DNA of 64,000 bases, taken from positions 57,773,591 through 57,837,590 of the forward strand of contig NC_030811.1 of NCBI RefSeq assembly GCF_001704415.2, in the 5' to 3' direction. The notes beneath the pieces were generated by a model that worked only from the letters and a program-made list of their open reading frames with translations, was not told the origin of the DNA and did not search any database. The stretch's first letter is position 1. The number at the start of each line of letters is the position of its first letter. A program made the position numbers and the translations under genes. Shown in pieces: positions 22,575-33,194 of this stretch. The stretch comes from Capra hircus. Taxonomy: Eukaryota > Chordata > Mammalia > Artiodactyla > Bovidae.

Positions 22575-22705
22575 ATTTTGAAACAGTATACACTTAGATG
22601 TATTAATCCTCACACAATTGACTGGAAGCTTCAATGAGACAGCAAATGATGTCTAGAGTGAGGGCTCTGCACGTAGTAGGAACTCAGTTGTTAGTTCCAC
22701 AAACC
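22575..22705 (+). repeat. possible L2 3' end
   Basis: GACTGGAAGCTTCAATGAGA followed by GGGCTCTGCACGTAGTAGGA and ACTCAGTTGTTAG resembles the plus-strand L2 terminus. Diverged. Confidence 0.45.
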
Positions 22706-22994
22706 AATGCAGCTCATACTACTGATGAAGGCAATATTCTGACTCTGCCTTTTGTGGTTATAGTACTTTTGACCTTGAAAAAGTTAGTTGATGGATCATC
22801 TCCTTTATAATCAGAAGACTAAGAGGCAGTGCATTCAGCTGGTGCCTGCTGTTCCATCTGCTTGCAATCTGGTCACTACAACTTTTCTTCCCAGAAGAGG
22901 CCTTAAACTGCTTCTCTTGGTTTATTGCCCCATGGTTCTCATAATAATGACAATGCCAATGACAATAATTTTTCTGATTTGGGTGGAGAGATAC

Positions 22995-23150
22995 AATCTA
23001 CAAGCTCCTTTACATGTGTTAGAGCATTTGTATCTAGCAATGAGGCTGCAGCCAAGGTATTAGTATCTCTTATTTTCTAGATGAGAAAATTGAGGTATGC
23101 AAGAGGTTTGATAAGTTTCTAAAGTTCCCAAAGCTAGTATCAAACAGCTG
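22995..23150 (-). repeat. MIR SINE relic
   Basis: CCTTTACATGTGTTAGAGCA, TTTTCTAGATGAGAAAATTG and TCCCAAAGCTAGTATC keep the reverse-complement MIR core order. Confidence 0.65.
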
Positions 23151-23529
23151 TCACATAAACCTTTTTGGGTCAAAAAATGAGTCATGTAGGGCAAAACCTA
23201 CGATGACCGCAGTTATATTCAATAATACTGTGCAGTATACACACCCTTTCCTTTTTCCACTGTCGAAATTAGATGGAATGAAAATTAAAACTTATGTCCA
23301 ATGGATTAAGACAATGCTATATAATTCTCTACATAGAAACAAGATATTCTGTTGCCCAAAGAGTATGGTCTCTGAATCAGAGGCAAGGGAAATCCTCCAG
23401 ACAAACCCAATCAGTCCTTTCTGTAAGGGCTTCTAACTTTTGAGCATTACTTCTCTATCAAAATACACTTCATCTTTGTCTATCTACTTTCATTGTTGGG
23501 CGAATTTCTGAGCAGTCTTGAAGAAACCA
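23151..23529. other. unassigned sequence
   Basis: No repeat recognised. The plus-strand 77-codon ORF 23203-23436 has no domain I recognise. Confidence 0.45.
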
Positions 23530-23680
23530 ATGCAAAAGCCAAGTCCTCTATCAAACCCTCTGATTACCCCTAGATGTAAGTAGATGTTCCTTCTCTGTGC
23601 TGCCATGGTCTATGTGATCCCTGGGAGCTAGGACAAAAATTTATTTATAACTTTCCCTGTGCCCAGCAATGGTGGAGTTT
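23530..23680 (+). repeat. possible L2 3' end
   Basis: TGTAAGTAGATGTTCCTTCT, TTTATTTATAACTTTCCCTG and TGCCCAGCAATGGTGG resemble a decayed plus-strand L2 terminus. Confidence 0.4.
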
Positions 23681-23967
23681 CCATGTAGTGGATATTTGAT
23701 GGCATTTTTCCCAGAGTCAGCCATATGGTCTGGGGAAAAACTTATCCACCCCCAGCTCCAGGATTGTATTTTTAAAAAAATAATCAGTGTATCTGATATC
23801 CAGGCAATGTGGTTGATCCTTGAAAGGCAGCAGGTTCAATTCAACTCAATAAAATATAAGATATTTGCTAGAAGTTTCTGAAATGAATAGAAACTTCCTT
23901 CCTTGCCGGGGTCCAGCCCTGGTGGATCCAGGGAATTCGAAGAGTGGACGGAGTAGGCGAGGAGAGA

Positions 23968-23973
23968 TTTATT
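23968..23973 (-). terminator. LTR polyadenylation signal
   Basis: AATAAA on the minus strand, about 340 bp downstream of the TATA box and close to the end of the LTR. A second AATAAA at 24296-24301 is too near the TATA box to be the R-region signal. Confidence 0.5.
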
Positions 23974-24311
23974 TAATTAGAAATATAAGATTAGATTAGG
24001 AAAGAATAGTGTAGTAGGAAAAATAGTGGAGAAAAGAGGCTGAATAACTTGGTTTACGTGGAGAACTAATAAAACCTCGAGACAAGAGGTTTGCACCATC
24101 TATGTTAGGCCACCGGCACCCACTTGAATAGCGGAGGGTGCCCCACCTTGAGCTCCCTCTCACGTGGGTCTTAGAAGCCAGGGCAAGTAAGTAGACATGG
24201 CGAGCCTCCATGCCCCAGATGGGAATTCAGCCAGAAAATAGAGTAAAGAAGACATGGGGAGACCAAGCTGCTTCAGTGAGCTAGGCCCCAGTAACTTTAT
24301 TTTTAAAAGGA

Positions 24312-24319
24312 CTTTTATA
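24312..24319 (-). promoter_or_regulatory. LTR TATA box
   Basis: TATAAAAG on the minus strand, the presumptive U3 promoter of the solo LTR. It would drive transcription towards lower coordinates. Confidence 0.5.
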
Positions 24320-25413
24320 CCTTTCCCACAAATGATGTTGTGTACATTATCTTCTGGCCTTGGAGGCCTCTGAACATTTTAAGACCCTCTTTTGATAAAG
24401 GCTGTTCAACTAGAAAACTTATTTTCCCTTGAAGTTTTTTTTCTTTATATTTCTAATCTATGTCAGCCTCAGAAAGTATCAAGCAAAGTTACATTTCCAT
24501 GAAGCAAAGGTGCAGTAAGTTACAACAAAGTAAGAACCAATTAGCTCAAAAGTCTGATGTGGTCAGTTTTAAGGCTACACTTGTTTTTCTTACATTCTAA
24601 CTATGTTAACGAATGTGCTCCCAAGTGCACAGTGGATAAGAGATATGGGAACTTAGCAACAAGTATTGGCTCAACAGTGAAATCTTACACCAGCACCACT
24701 CTAATAACTCTTTAACTCTTTGAAAGGCTTTATGTTTTAGGCCTCCTGTGCCTCTCACAGTTGGGGGGTTGTAAACAATCACATGCGTAGTTGTAAAGTC
24801 CAGGTAAGGCAAGTTAGAGAGCCATCAGAGGGGTTTGAGCTGAAACACTCCTTTTATATGCAGGAGACTGTTAACTGGGGCTCTAAGTTAACTTTTTCCA
24901 GAGAAAGGTGGTGGGAATAGCCCCCTGTTATGTCAGAAGAGTGGAAAGCACAGTACAATAAAGCAGGCAGACTCTGGTTTTGGGGGTAGATGCTCAGGAA
25001 AATCCAGGGGTACCCCTCAGGCCTGATCTCAGCCTCTGCCTTTTGCCAGGCCCCCTTCCTCATGACCTTTGCTACGGGTGGGATTTCCCATGCTGGCTCC
25101 CAGCACTTCTTCTGGGCGAGCCAAAGGAAAAAAAGTGGATTCTTTTCCTCTGGACTCCCAAGCCTCTTAGGTAACCTCTAAACACTTCAGACTCAACACC
25201 TGCCAAGCAGAGGCCACCACTCTTTAACCTTGCCTCTCCTTCTGCCTTTCCCGTGTTTGCTACCTGCACTCAGACCACACAGGTATTTGGGAACCTGCTA
25301 CTCATAATGACCCCTCCTTCTTTTTGACCCCATAATTTCTCAGTGTCCTGCCACATTTTTCCCTCCTAAATATTCCTATAATTTCTCACTTTATTATTTT
25401 AATCTACACTTCA

Positions 25414-25575
25414 CTTTCTGGGTTCAATCCCTCGGTGAGGAAGATTCCCCTAGAGAAGGGAATGGCTATCCACTCCAGTACTCTTGCCTGGAAAATTCCA
25501 TGGACAGAGGAGCCTGGAGGGCTATGGTCTATGGGGTTGCAAAGGGTCAGACACAACTTGAGCAACCAACACTTT
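25414..25575 (+). mobile_element. Bov-tA SINE, 5'-truncated
   Basis: Starts at the TTTCTGGGTTCAATCCCTCG part of the head and includes CTATCCACTCCAGTACTCTT and the CAGACACAACTTGAGCAACC tail. Confidence 0.88.
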
Positions 25576-25611
25576 TTTAGTACAAAGTAATTACCATTAC
25601 TACTTCCAGTA

Positions 25612-25726
25612 CCAGTACTCCAGTACTCTTGCCTGGAAAATTCCATGGACCGAGAAACCTGGTGGGCTACAAACCATGGGGTGGCAAAGAGTCAGACACA
25701 ATTGAGTAACACTTCACTTTCACTTC
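25612..25726 (+). mobile_element. Bov-tA SINE fragment
   Basis: Starts in mid-element at CCAGTACTCCAGTACTCTTG, repeating the body of the copy just upstream, and ends AGTAACACTTCACTTTCACT. Only the last 115 bp are present. Confidence 0.85.
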
Positions 25727-25744
25727 GTGCTTTGTTTTAAAATT

Positions 25745-25900
25745 TTTATTCTCATAATTTAATGAAATAAATAGTATTATCTTACAAAAAGCTATTCAGA
25801 GAATGTGAATAAATTTCCCAAAGATACTTAGTTCCTATGTGATAAAAGCAGAATTTGAAACCAGTTTAATTCAAAGTCTGGTGCTATTTCCAGACAATTC
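25745..25900 (-). repeat. MIR SINE relic
   Basis: The order ATTCTCATAATTTAATGAAA, AATTTCCCAAAGATACTTAG, GCAGAATTTGAAACCAGTTT matches reverse-complement MIR. Confidence 0.6.
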
Positions 25901-26064
25901 ACTCTCCATGGACCAGAACCAGCTTGTCTATTAGAACTACATGGAGTGAGTAATTTTGTCAAGGAGTAATTTCAACTTCCAAATTTTATCATTTAAAAAA
26001 TACATTTCATAAAGCTATAGCTGTCATTTCTAGTGATTCCTCTGATGGATTTGGGCAAAGTCAA

Positions 26065-26599
26065 TTGCAAATATTTTGGAAAGGATTCACCACTTTAGAA
26101 ACCATTAAGAACATTTGTGATTCATGGCAAGAGGTCCAAATCTCAAATTTAACAGGAGTTTGGAAGAAGTTGATTCCAGTTCTCATGGATGACTTTAAGG
26201 GGTTTAAAACTTCAGTAGAGGAAGTAACAGCAGATGTAGTGGAAATAGCAAGAAAACCGGAAGTAGGGCTTGAAGCTGTAACTGAATTGCTGCAATCTCA
26301 TGATAAAACAAGCAGGTGAGGAGTTCTAATGGATGAACAAAGAGTGCCTTTTTGAGATGGAATCTACTCCAAGTGAAGATGCTGGGAACATTGTTAAGAT
26401 GACAACAAAGGACCTAGAATTGTACATAAGCCTATTTGCTGTAGCAGGGGCATGGTTTGAGACAATTAACTTCAATTTTGAAAGAAGTTCAACTGTGGGT
26501 AAAATATTCTCATACAGCATTGCATATTACAGAGAAATCGTTGGTGAAAGAACAGTCAGTCGATATAGTAAATTCCTTGTGCATGTAGTATACTCCTAG
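26065..26599 (+). pseudogene. Tigger transposase, C-terminal part
   Basis: Two adjacent plus-strand frames, 26065-26319 and 26333-26599, together make the carboxy-terminal third of a Tigger-type DDE transposase. The first reads ETIKNICDSWQEVQ, GVWKKLIPVLMDDFKGFKTS and TELLQSHDKTS. The second reads LFEMESTPSEDAGNIVKMTT and ERSSTVGKIFSYSIAYYREI. They are separated by an in-frame TGA (AGCAGGTGA) and a change of frame. The catalytic DDD core and the N-terminal DNA-binding domain are absent. These frames resemble CENP-B/jerky-type proteins only through shared ancestry; this is a fossil, not a host gene. Confidence 0.88.
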
Positions 26600-26615
26600 T
26601 AAACTGACCAAATGG

Positions 26616-26779
26616 ACGGTAGGCTCCTCTGTCCATGGGATTTTCCTGACAAGAATGCTGGAGTGGGTTGCCATGCCCTCCTCCAAAGGACCTTCCTGAT
26701 CCAGAGATCAAACCCATGCCTCTCCCATCTCATTCATTGGCAGGTGGGTTCTTTACCACTAGTACCACCTGGGAAGCCC
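26616..26779 (-). mobile_element. Bov-tA SINE inserted in Tigger
   Basis: Minus-strand copy missing the tail portion: it starts at GTAGGCTCCTCTGTCCATGG and ends in ACCACCTGGGAAGCCC. Tigger sequence resumes at AGAAACTGGCACAGCC. Confidence 0.9.
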
Positions 26780-27082
26780 AGAAACTGGCACAGCCATCAA
26801 TCTCAAGGCAAGACCCTCTATCAACAAAGAGATAACTACTTACTGAAGGCTCAGATAGTGGGTAACGTTTTTAGCAATAGAATATTTTAAAATTAAGATA
26901 TGTACATTGCTTTGGGGGGCATAATGCTATTGCACAGACTATTAACAGACTATGGTGTAGTGTAAAAATAACTGTTACATGCATTGACAAATTTAAAATT
27001 TTGTGTGACTTGCTTTATTGTGTTATTTGCTTTACTGTAGTGGCCTGGAACCTAACTCACTATATCTCCATGGTATATCTGT

Positions 27083-27523
27083 ACTTTGTTAGAGATTCAA
27101 GGGACATATTTTGCATGGGAAACATTTAGGAGATGTGATCCAGAAGAAGCAGGCAACAAAATGCCATAGGGAAATGTTTACAGAAAGCTGTGTGTTCAAC
27201 TAAATAGAAGACCAGATGTTACCATAAACTGCTCCACGTTAGAAAAATTCTTCTTTAGAGTTCTGGCTTGGAAAAATAATTGGCATCTTCTTGAAAACAT
27301 GGGTAGCTTTTAGTACTGGCAATTGGGTACCTCAATTTCTTTCAGTTATCATGTAGAGTTATCACTTCTTTCAAGTCAAATACTAACAGGTTTGGCCATG
27401 TTTCAACACAAATTAGAAATGTTCAAAGAATATCAAGATTATAATTCCCAGTGAACCTTTTAGTTTTTGTCTTTCCATGACCTAAATTATGTTAGATAAA
27501 GAAAAATTAAGCTATTATCCTTC
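27083..27523. other. unassigned sequence
   Basis: Nothing recognised between the Tigger end and the BovB tail. Confidence 0.5.
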
Positions 27524-28027
27524 AATTCAGTTCAGTCGCTCAGTCATGTCCAACTCTTTGCAACCCCATGAACCGCAGCACACCAGGCCTCCCTGTCCAT
27601 CACCAACTCCCAGAGTTTACCCAAACTCATGTCCGTTGAGTCAGCAATGTCATCCAACCATCTCATCCTATGTAGTCCCCTTCTCCTCCTGCCCTCAATC
27701 TTTCCCAGCATCAGGATCTTTTCAAATGAGTCAGCTCTTCACATCAGGTGGCCAAAGTATTGGAGTTTCAGCTTCAGCATCAGTCCTTCCAATGAACACC
27801 CAGGACTGATCTCCTTTAAGATGGACTGGTTGGATCCCCTTGCAGTCTAAGGGACTCTCAAGAGTCTTCTCCAACACCATGCTTCAAAAGCATCAATTCT
27901 TCTGTGCTCAGCTTTCTTTATAGTCCAACTCTTACATCCATACATGATTACTGGAAAAACCAAAGCTTTGACTAGATGGACCTTTGTGGGCAAAGTAATG
28001 TCTCTGCTTTTTAATATACTGTCTAGG
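27524..28027 (-). mobile_element. BovB LINE, 504 bp, 5'-truncated
   Basis: Older subfamily text (CCCTCAATCTTTCCCAGCAT, CCAATGAACACCCAGGACTG). The minus frame is broken by stops; homology reaches the segment coding for DSILKSRDI. Confidence 0.94.
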
Positions 28028-28384
28028 TAAATTCAGAGACAACTATTTAGGGTGGATCAGTGAAAACTTGCCCTGGAAACCTAAGGCTTCCATGTAACCA
28101 GTTGGTAAATTCTTTTGGGAAGAGTCAAGCTAGACATGAAAGGAGGAGAAACTCTCCACTAAAGATTTAAGATCAGTCTCTATGAGGAGAAAAAGAAAGG
28201 ATGTTCAGTTTCATCCTCTACTGAGCAAGGTAGTGAGGCCCATTGACACTGTCCAAGGCTGAAGTGAGCAGCATTCCCAGATGCTTTTTTCCAAATAAAG
28301 TAGCCTTTACTGCAGTAACATACTAGTGTATTGGATCTGGAGCCAGGGTACAGAATGTATCAATGGGCCTGGCTTTGTGAATTT
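28028..28384. other. unassigned sequence
   Basis: No repeat or ORF that I can support. Confidence 0.5.
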
Positions 28385-28511
28385 ACATTCTAGCTTTATG
28401 CATAGTCTTCAATCCTCAGGAGCATCCTAACGGTAGGCAGTATTATCATCCCCATTTTATCAATGGGGAGATGGAGGTATAGAAAAGTCTCAGTCTGCCA
28501 GTCAGTGGTAT
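28385..28511 (-). repeat. MIR SINE, left part
   Basis: CAATCCTCAGGAGCATCCTA, TTATCATCCCCATTTTATCA and GGGGAGATGGAGGTATAG follow reverse-complement MIR. The element continues at 28729. Confidence 0.72.
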
Positions 28512-28728
28512 TGTGCTGTGCTTAGTCATTCAGTTGTGTCCAACCAACTGTGCAACCCCATGGGGTATACAGCCTGCCAGGCCCCTCTGTCCATGGGGAT
28601 TCTCCAATTAAGAATACTGAATTCGGTTGCCGTGCCCTCTTCCAGGGGATCTTCCCACCCCAGGGATTGAACCCAGGTCTCCTGCATTGCAGGCAGATTC
28701 TTTACTGTCTGAGCCACCAGAGAAGTGC
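28512..28728 (-). mobile_element. Bov-tA SINE splitting a MIR
   Basis: Full-length minus-strand SINE (GTGCTTAGTCATTCAGTTGT to GAGCCACCAGAGAAG). MIR sequence flanks it on both sides. Confidence 0.92.
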
Positions 28729-28796
28729 AATCAGTTGTAGAGCTGGGATTTGATCCTTGGCAGAGCAAATGCTTTCACCTACCATGCTATGCTGCC
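28729..28796 (-). repeat. MIR SINE, right part
   Basis: TAGAGCTGGGATTTGATCCT to CACCTACCATGCTATGCTGC is the other end of the MIR begun at 28385. Confidence 0.7.
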
Positions 28797-29069
28797 ACTG
28801 CTGATGTCTGATGACAGTCACTCTTTATTATTCCCAGTATGACAAAGGGAGCTAAAGAAAGTAGGACTTGTATAATTGTTAGGTCAGATGGATTAATACA
28901 ATTGTTAGGTCAGACACATGCTAAACTAAGTGGCAAATTATCCTGTGTGGAATAACACTAAGCTTCAAGGCTACCTCTGTTCATTAGCGGGATGGAAACG
29001 TTAGTTCCTAAGGCAGTGAGTTCAAGTCTGCTTGGGAAGGATTGGCTCAAACCCCCAAGGTGATGTTAG
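28797..29069. repeat. unassigned, with a short tandem duplication
   Basis: ATAATTGTTAGGTCAGATGG (28873) and ACAATTGTTAGGTCAGACAC (28899) are a local duplication of about 27 bp period. The rest is unassigned. Confidence 0.6.
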
Positions 29070-29275
29070 GGCAGTGTAAGGCCTTAGCACCCAGAGGGCA
29101 TACCTTTGAATCCCAGCCCAGTACTGGTGTGAATCTTAGGTTCTTCATCTATAAAATGAGCATTAAAATGTCATTTTCCACACATAGGTTTATTGTAAGA
29201 TTAGAAGTGGTAATGCATGTAAGTGGAGTCCTGGGACATAGAACGTTTCCAATAAATCGTTATCCATTGTGTCAA
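29070..29275 (+). repeat. MIR SINE relic
   Basis: TTTGAATCCCAGCCCAGTAC, TCTTCATCTATAAAATGAGC and a GGACATAGAACGTTTCCAAT end follow plus-strand MIR order. Confidence 0.72.
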
Positions 29276-30184
29276 ATGGACTTAATATTCCTTTTTACAC
29301 AAGAATTAACCAGACTTTAGCAGTTACTAGTTCAGGAAACTTGAAAGAGTGAGAGTAATGTGTGGAATGGGAGGATGTTGAGAGGGTTACATTCACACAG
29401 ACTGCCAAGGCTCCTTCTCCTTTGCTCAAGAAACAAGTTCATATCATACAATTCTCCTCAATGTCTGCTTTGTCAGACTTCCAGCATTCATTTCTGTTGT
29501 AATCACATTTTGTCTAATTAACATCAAAATCTAATCTGTAAACACTCTAGGAAAAACATCTCCTGGGCAACATTTCTTTTAATCCCTGGTGGTGTGCAAT
29601 CAAGCAGGGGATTTGCTGAGCCCGGGACAAGTCCTACTAGCCCAAGTTGTAATCAAAGGGGCAGAGAAACTCATAGATTGAATAAGAGCACCTGAACCAC
29701 CACTAGAAGAATTTTCTTTCAAAAGCTATTGGTCCCCTTAAGGAAAAGTATCAAGTATTACGAAAGAGAGAATTTGGGACAATTTGCTCTCAAGGGGCTC
29801 AATTATTTCTAAATATATTTCCAAATAAATGAGACTTTCTTAAACCATTTATCACCATAGCAACTAAGCTGGCAGAGTTGGTGGGAGTCTCAGCTTCTAT
29901 CAACTGTGAAATATGCTTGTTGCTTGCAAAGCCTGTAGAAAAAAAGTGCTATATTGAATAAGTAAGGCAGTAAATTCATGAAGACTCACAGGAAATGAAT
30001 GAATAAGGAATGATGGAAACATTTGCAAAGATGTACAATCTTACTCTGAGAGTTTAATAATAAAATTTCATTAGAAAAAAACCTTATTGTGCCCCCAATT
30101 TGGTTATCTCATAAATAAAATAATTCTCTTAAAAAACAAATATGTTTCTCTAATCATACATCCCAGCATACATGGCGCCTAAAA
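29276..30184. other. unassigned sequence
   Basis: About 0.9 kb without recognised repeat or gene. Confidence 0.5.
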
Positions 30185-30350
30185 GGTTGTGGCCTGGAGA
30201 TTGAGATTTGAGTTCTAGTCCCAACGTTGATGCTAATTAGCATCTGTGTTGAATAAGGCTTTCAACCTCACAGGAACTGTTTCCTTTTCTGTACAATGAA
30301 AGAATGTGGGATTCTATTACTCACCTTGAATAAGTGAGGTAAACACTAAC
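30185..30350 (+). repeat. MIR SINE relic
   Basis: GGTTGTGGCCTGGAGATTGA, GAGTTCTAGTCCCAACG and CTGTTTCCTTTTCTGTACAA match plus-strand MIR. Confidence 0.68.
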
Positions 30351-30398
30351 TTTTAAAACTCCTTTATGGCTTTAAAAAATGTCTTTCTGTTTGCCTGG

Positions 30399-30400
<2 letters not shown>

Positions 30401-30448
<48 letters not shown>
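30401..30448 (+). repeat. (GT)24 microsatellite
   Basis: 24 uninterrupted GT units. A perfect run of this length is likely to be polymorphic. Confidence 0.98.
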
Positions 30449-30450
<2 letters not shown>

Positions 30451-30619
30451 AAGTTCTGGAAAATGAATCAGGTATTCAGGCTCACGGATTACCTGTACAT
30501 CTAAGACCCTGACTTCCTATGTGTCTTCTCAGTTTCAGTCAACCTCAGAAGGAAGGCAGGTAGACCACTACAAGGCAATTTTGATAAAGGGTGGAGGTAG
30601 ATATTTATATTTACTGTAC

Positions 30620-30790
30620 AATTTTGCACTTAGCTTACTTTTACATATTATCTCCTTTCATCCTTACAACCTTGTACATTGTATGTATAATTTCCATTTT
30701 AGATTATAATTCCCATTTTGAGGAAAGAAAGTGTTTAATCCACTTCCTCACTGTCCCACCACCAGCAAATGAGGTGGTTATGACTTTACT
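30620..30790 (-). repeat. MIR SINE relic
   Basis: CTTTTACATATTATCTCCTT and ATCCTTACAACCTTGTACAT, then TTCCCATTTTGAGGAAAG, follow reverse-complement MIR. Confidence 0.6.
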
Positions 30791-30854
30791 CCACATCTGC
30801 TGAACTCCAGGCTACCTCTCCTTTAAAACCATCTCGGTCAATGGCATAATGCTG

Positions 30855-30985
30855 TGCAAAAGGCTTGATCAGGAAGTCAAGACTTGTGCTTAAGTTCCAG
30901 CACAGTCACCTATAGCTGTCTGACCTCAAGCAAGTCAGTACTATCCTTGGGCTTTCATCTTCATCTCTAAGAGACTAGATCATAG
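30855..30985 (+). repeat. MIR SINE relic
   Basis: GTGCTTAAGTTCCAGCACAG, AGCTGTCTGACCTCAAGCAA and TTCATCTTCATCTCTAAGAG follow plus-strand MIR. Confidence 0.65.
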
Positions 30986-31842
30986 GGAGTGACTACCCCT
31001 TGAGACAATGGGCATCTTCAGATGAAAAAGGATCAGAAAGCACCCAGAGGAGGAGTAGGAGGGTGAGGGTTTCAGACTCCCTGGGGCCCTGGGTATTTAC
31101 TGCCGGAAGGCAGTGTGGTGACCACACGTGGAAGAGGAGGTTCAGCCTTTTGAAAATAAGGATGAACTCAGGTAGCACAGATTTTGAAAGGGGTTCACTC
31201 AGCATTCACAATTGGAAACAAAAGTCATACACTGAAATAAAATAAGCTAGAAAAGAGCTTTCTGACAACTGAGGCAAGGGTTAGGTTGAAAGCAGCAGGC
31301 TGCATTCAGCTGTCTCTATATTTCTCTGCAGGTGAATTACTTTCAACTAAACCCAGTGTCCAGACTTGAGAGGAGTAGACTCTACTGGAAAAGTAGACCT
31401 TGCTTAAATTTGTTAATATATCTTTTGGGGGTTTTTGCTTATAAATTATCTCTTAATGCTTTGATAGTATCGATAGGATATGGTCATTGGAATCACATCA
31501 CTTCCTTCTATTGCTGTACACTCTAAAGGGATAGTCAGCTGCAGTAAAGAGAAGAAAAACATATGCAACCCTCACCTGACCGCTGGCACCTTTTCAACCA
31601 GGCTTAGTAACTCTAGCAAAAAGTACTTGATAGAAGTCCATCAAGCCCAGCTCTAGCTCCCTAACTCACAGCTTAGAAGAGAAGCCATTAGATATACTTC
31701 ATGACTACTAACCCTCTAAATACAAGAGGAAGAGAGAATTTCTGCTTTGAGAGGAATAATGTAAATAAAACAAAAGTCAAGGACCTGGAGTCAGCCAAGA
31801 GTGGATCCAGTTCTGATTCCTTCATTTGCTAGTGTGTGACTT
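30986..31842. other. unassigned sequence
   Basis: A purine-rich segment (31020-31075) followed by sequence I cannot assign. Short ORFs here (64-81 codons) show no domain. Confidence 0.45.
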
Positions 31843-31855
31843 AAATAAATTACCT

Positions 31856-32055
31856 AAGGGACTTTCTTGGTGGTCCGGTGGTTAAGACTTTGTTTTCCAA
31901 TGCAGCAAGTGAGGGTTCAATCCCCAGTAAGGGAGCTAAGATTCCACATGCCTTGAGGCCAAAAAGTACAACATAAAAAAGAAGCAATGTTGTAAAAAAC
32001 TCAATAAAGGCTTCAGAAATGGTTCACATCAAAAAAATCTTTAAAAAATAAATAA
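31856..32055 (+). mobile_element. CHR-type tRNA-Glu SINE with TSD
   Basis: GGGACTTTCTTGGTGGTCCG starts a cetartiodactyl tRNA-Glu-derived SINE. A-box-like TGGTCCGGTGG and B-box GGTTCAATCCCC are visible, followed by the tRNA-unrelated part and an A-rich tail. A perfect 13-bp TSD, AAATAAATTACCT, flanks it (31843-31855 and 32056-32068). Confidence 0.92.
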
Positions 32056-32068
32056 AAATAAATTACCT

Positions 32069-32506
32069 CATCACTCTGTACTTCTTTCTCCTCCTCTGAA
32101 AATGGCTAGGAAAATTCTAACAGCTGTCAGTTTCATAGAATTTAAACGTCGAGCTGAAAGCAAAAGATACAACAAGGAGTCAAAAATGAGAATCCTGGGG
32201 AAAAGTTGGAAGATAAGATTCAAAGGATGAAGTTTCAAGGCCAGAACACGGATTGTGTTAGGAAGTTTCAAGGCCAGAGTCTCCAATTACCAGCCAGCTG
32301 CAAAAATGTTGGCAAGCCTGCTGTGACTATCCACATTGAGACCAAAATCACCAAGACAAAGGAGGAGAGGAAGCCTTTAAACTGAGAAGCAACAACAAAT
32401 GCTTTGGACAATAGGAAGGAGCTTGACTGCAACTTGCTTTGTTAGTATAACACTGTTTAATGGTGTATTTCATGGGGCATCAAAGGCGGAAGAAATCATG
32501 CAAAGG
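32069..32506. other. unassigned sequence
   Basis: Contains a short direct repeat, AAGTTTCAAGGCCAGA, at 32229-32244 and 32262-32277. Nothing else recognised. Confidence 0.5.
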
Positions 32507-32518
32507 CCTCCAATTCTT

Positions 32519-32747
32519 TTTTTTTCTTTCTTTTTAAAAATTTATTTTAATTGGAGGCTAATTACTTTACAATATTGTGGTGGTTTTTGCCATGTATTCA
32601 CATGACTCAGCCATGGGTGTGCATGTGTTCCCCATCCTGACCCTCCCTCCTACCTCTCTCCTCATCCCATCCAACTAGTACAGCCACTATGGAGAACAGT
32701 GTGGTGATTCCTTAAAAACTGGAAATAGAACTGCCATATGACCCAGC
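32519..32747 (-). mobile_element. L1 insertion with 5' inversion (twin priming)
   Basis: 32519-32662 is the minus-strand ruminant L1 3' end (poly-T, then AATTGGAGGCTAATTACTTT). From 32663 to 32747 the sequence is L1 in the opposite, plus orientation (TACAGCCACTATGGAGAACA to CCATATGACCCAGCC). The TSD CCTCCAATTCTT (32507-32518) and CCTCCGATTCTT (32748-32759) bracket the whole unit, showing a single event. Confidence 0.9.
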
Positions 32748-32759
32748 CCTCCGATTCTT

Positions 32760-33194
32760 ATGCTTGTTCTTAGCTTTGCTTTAATGTCACATACCACAAT
32801 GATGACATTCACACTGTTCTTCATACAGCGTGAATCCAGGCACCCCTCATGCCTGAACCCAAGAAGAAAGATGGAGGCTTTGTGAGAGGTGGTCTTCTGA
32901 ACATGGCAGAATTGGAAGGTGCAAGAGCAATCCTTCTTTCCACAGGAAGTGGCTTTCAGCCTTAGTCTCCATCTGTGCACCTCCTTGTCACTTTGGCCTA
33001 AGCAGCTATACTCCCAGGCCTAGAGGGTGTGGGTTAGGATGTCCAGAGTCCTCCACATAGACCCAACACTGGCAAGCCAGATGGATAAGCCCAAAAGGGG
33101 CTTCAGCAGCATCTGTGCGTAGTCATGGATCACTCACTTCCCTAGGGCTGGGCTTCACACTTGCACAGTGAATTACCATTCATCTAGGCCAAGG
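32760..33194. other. unassigned sequence
   Basis: No repeat recognised. The minus-strand ORF 32687-32980 partly overlaps the L1 and is therefore unlikely to be a gene. Confidence 0.5.

Larger units (their letters stand above)
23904..25200 (-). mobile_element. ERV solo LTR (BTLTR1-like), about 1.3 kb
   Basis: On the plus strand it opens TGCCGGGGTCCAGCCC, so the LTR ends ...CA on the minus strand. The minus strand carries a TATAAAAG box (24312-24319) and AATAAA at 23968-23973, about 65 bp before the LTR end, which is correct U3-R-U5 order. No gag, pol or env sequence adjoins on either side, so it is a solo LTR. The size and sequence match the ruminant BTLTR1 type as I remember it. The right edge is uncertain (25.18-25.28 kb) and no 6-bp TSD could be confirmed. 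Confidence 0.75.
25990..27082 (+). mobile_element. Tigger (pogo/Tc1-mariner) DNA transposon relic
   Basis: Contains the 3' half of the transposase gene followed by the Tigger 3' end: TTTATTGTGTTATTTGCTTT, then CTATATCTCCATGGTATATC and TGTA, a decayed Tigger terminal inverted repeat ending in TA. The 5' half is missing. A minus-strand Bov-tA (26616-26779) is inserted between the transposase end and the 3' non-coding part. Confidence 0.88.

Noticed and set aside
26065..26599. Possible CENP-B/jerky-like host gene
   Set aside because: It is the C-terminal part of a Tigger transposase, followed by a Tigger 3' end, with a stop and frame change inside.
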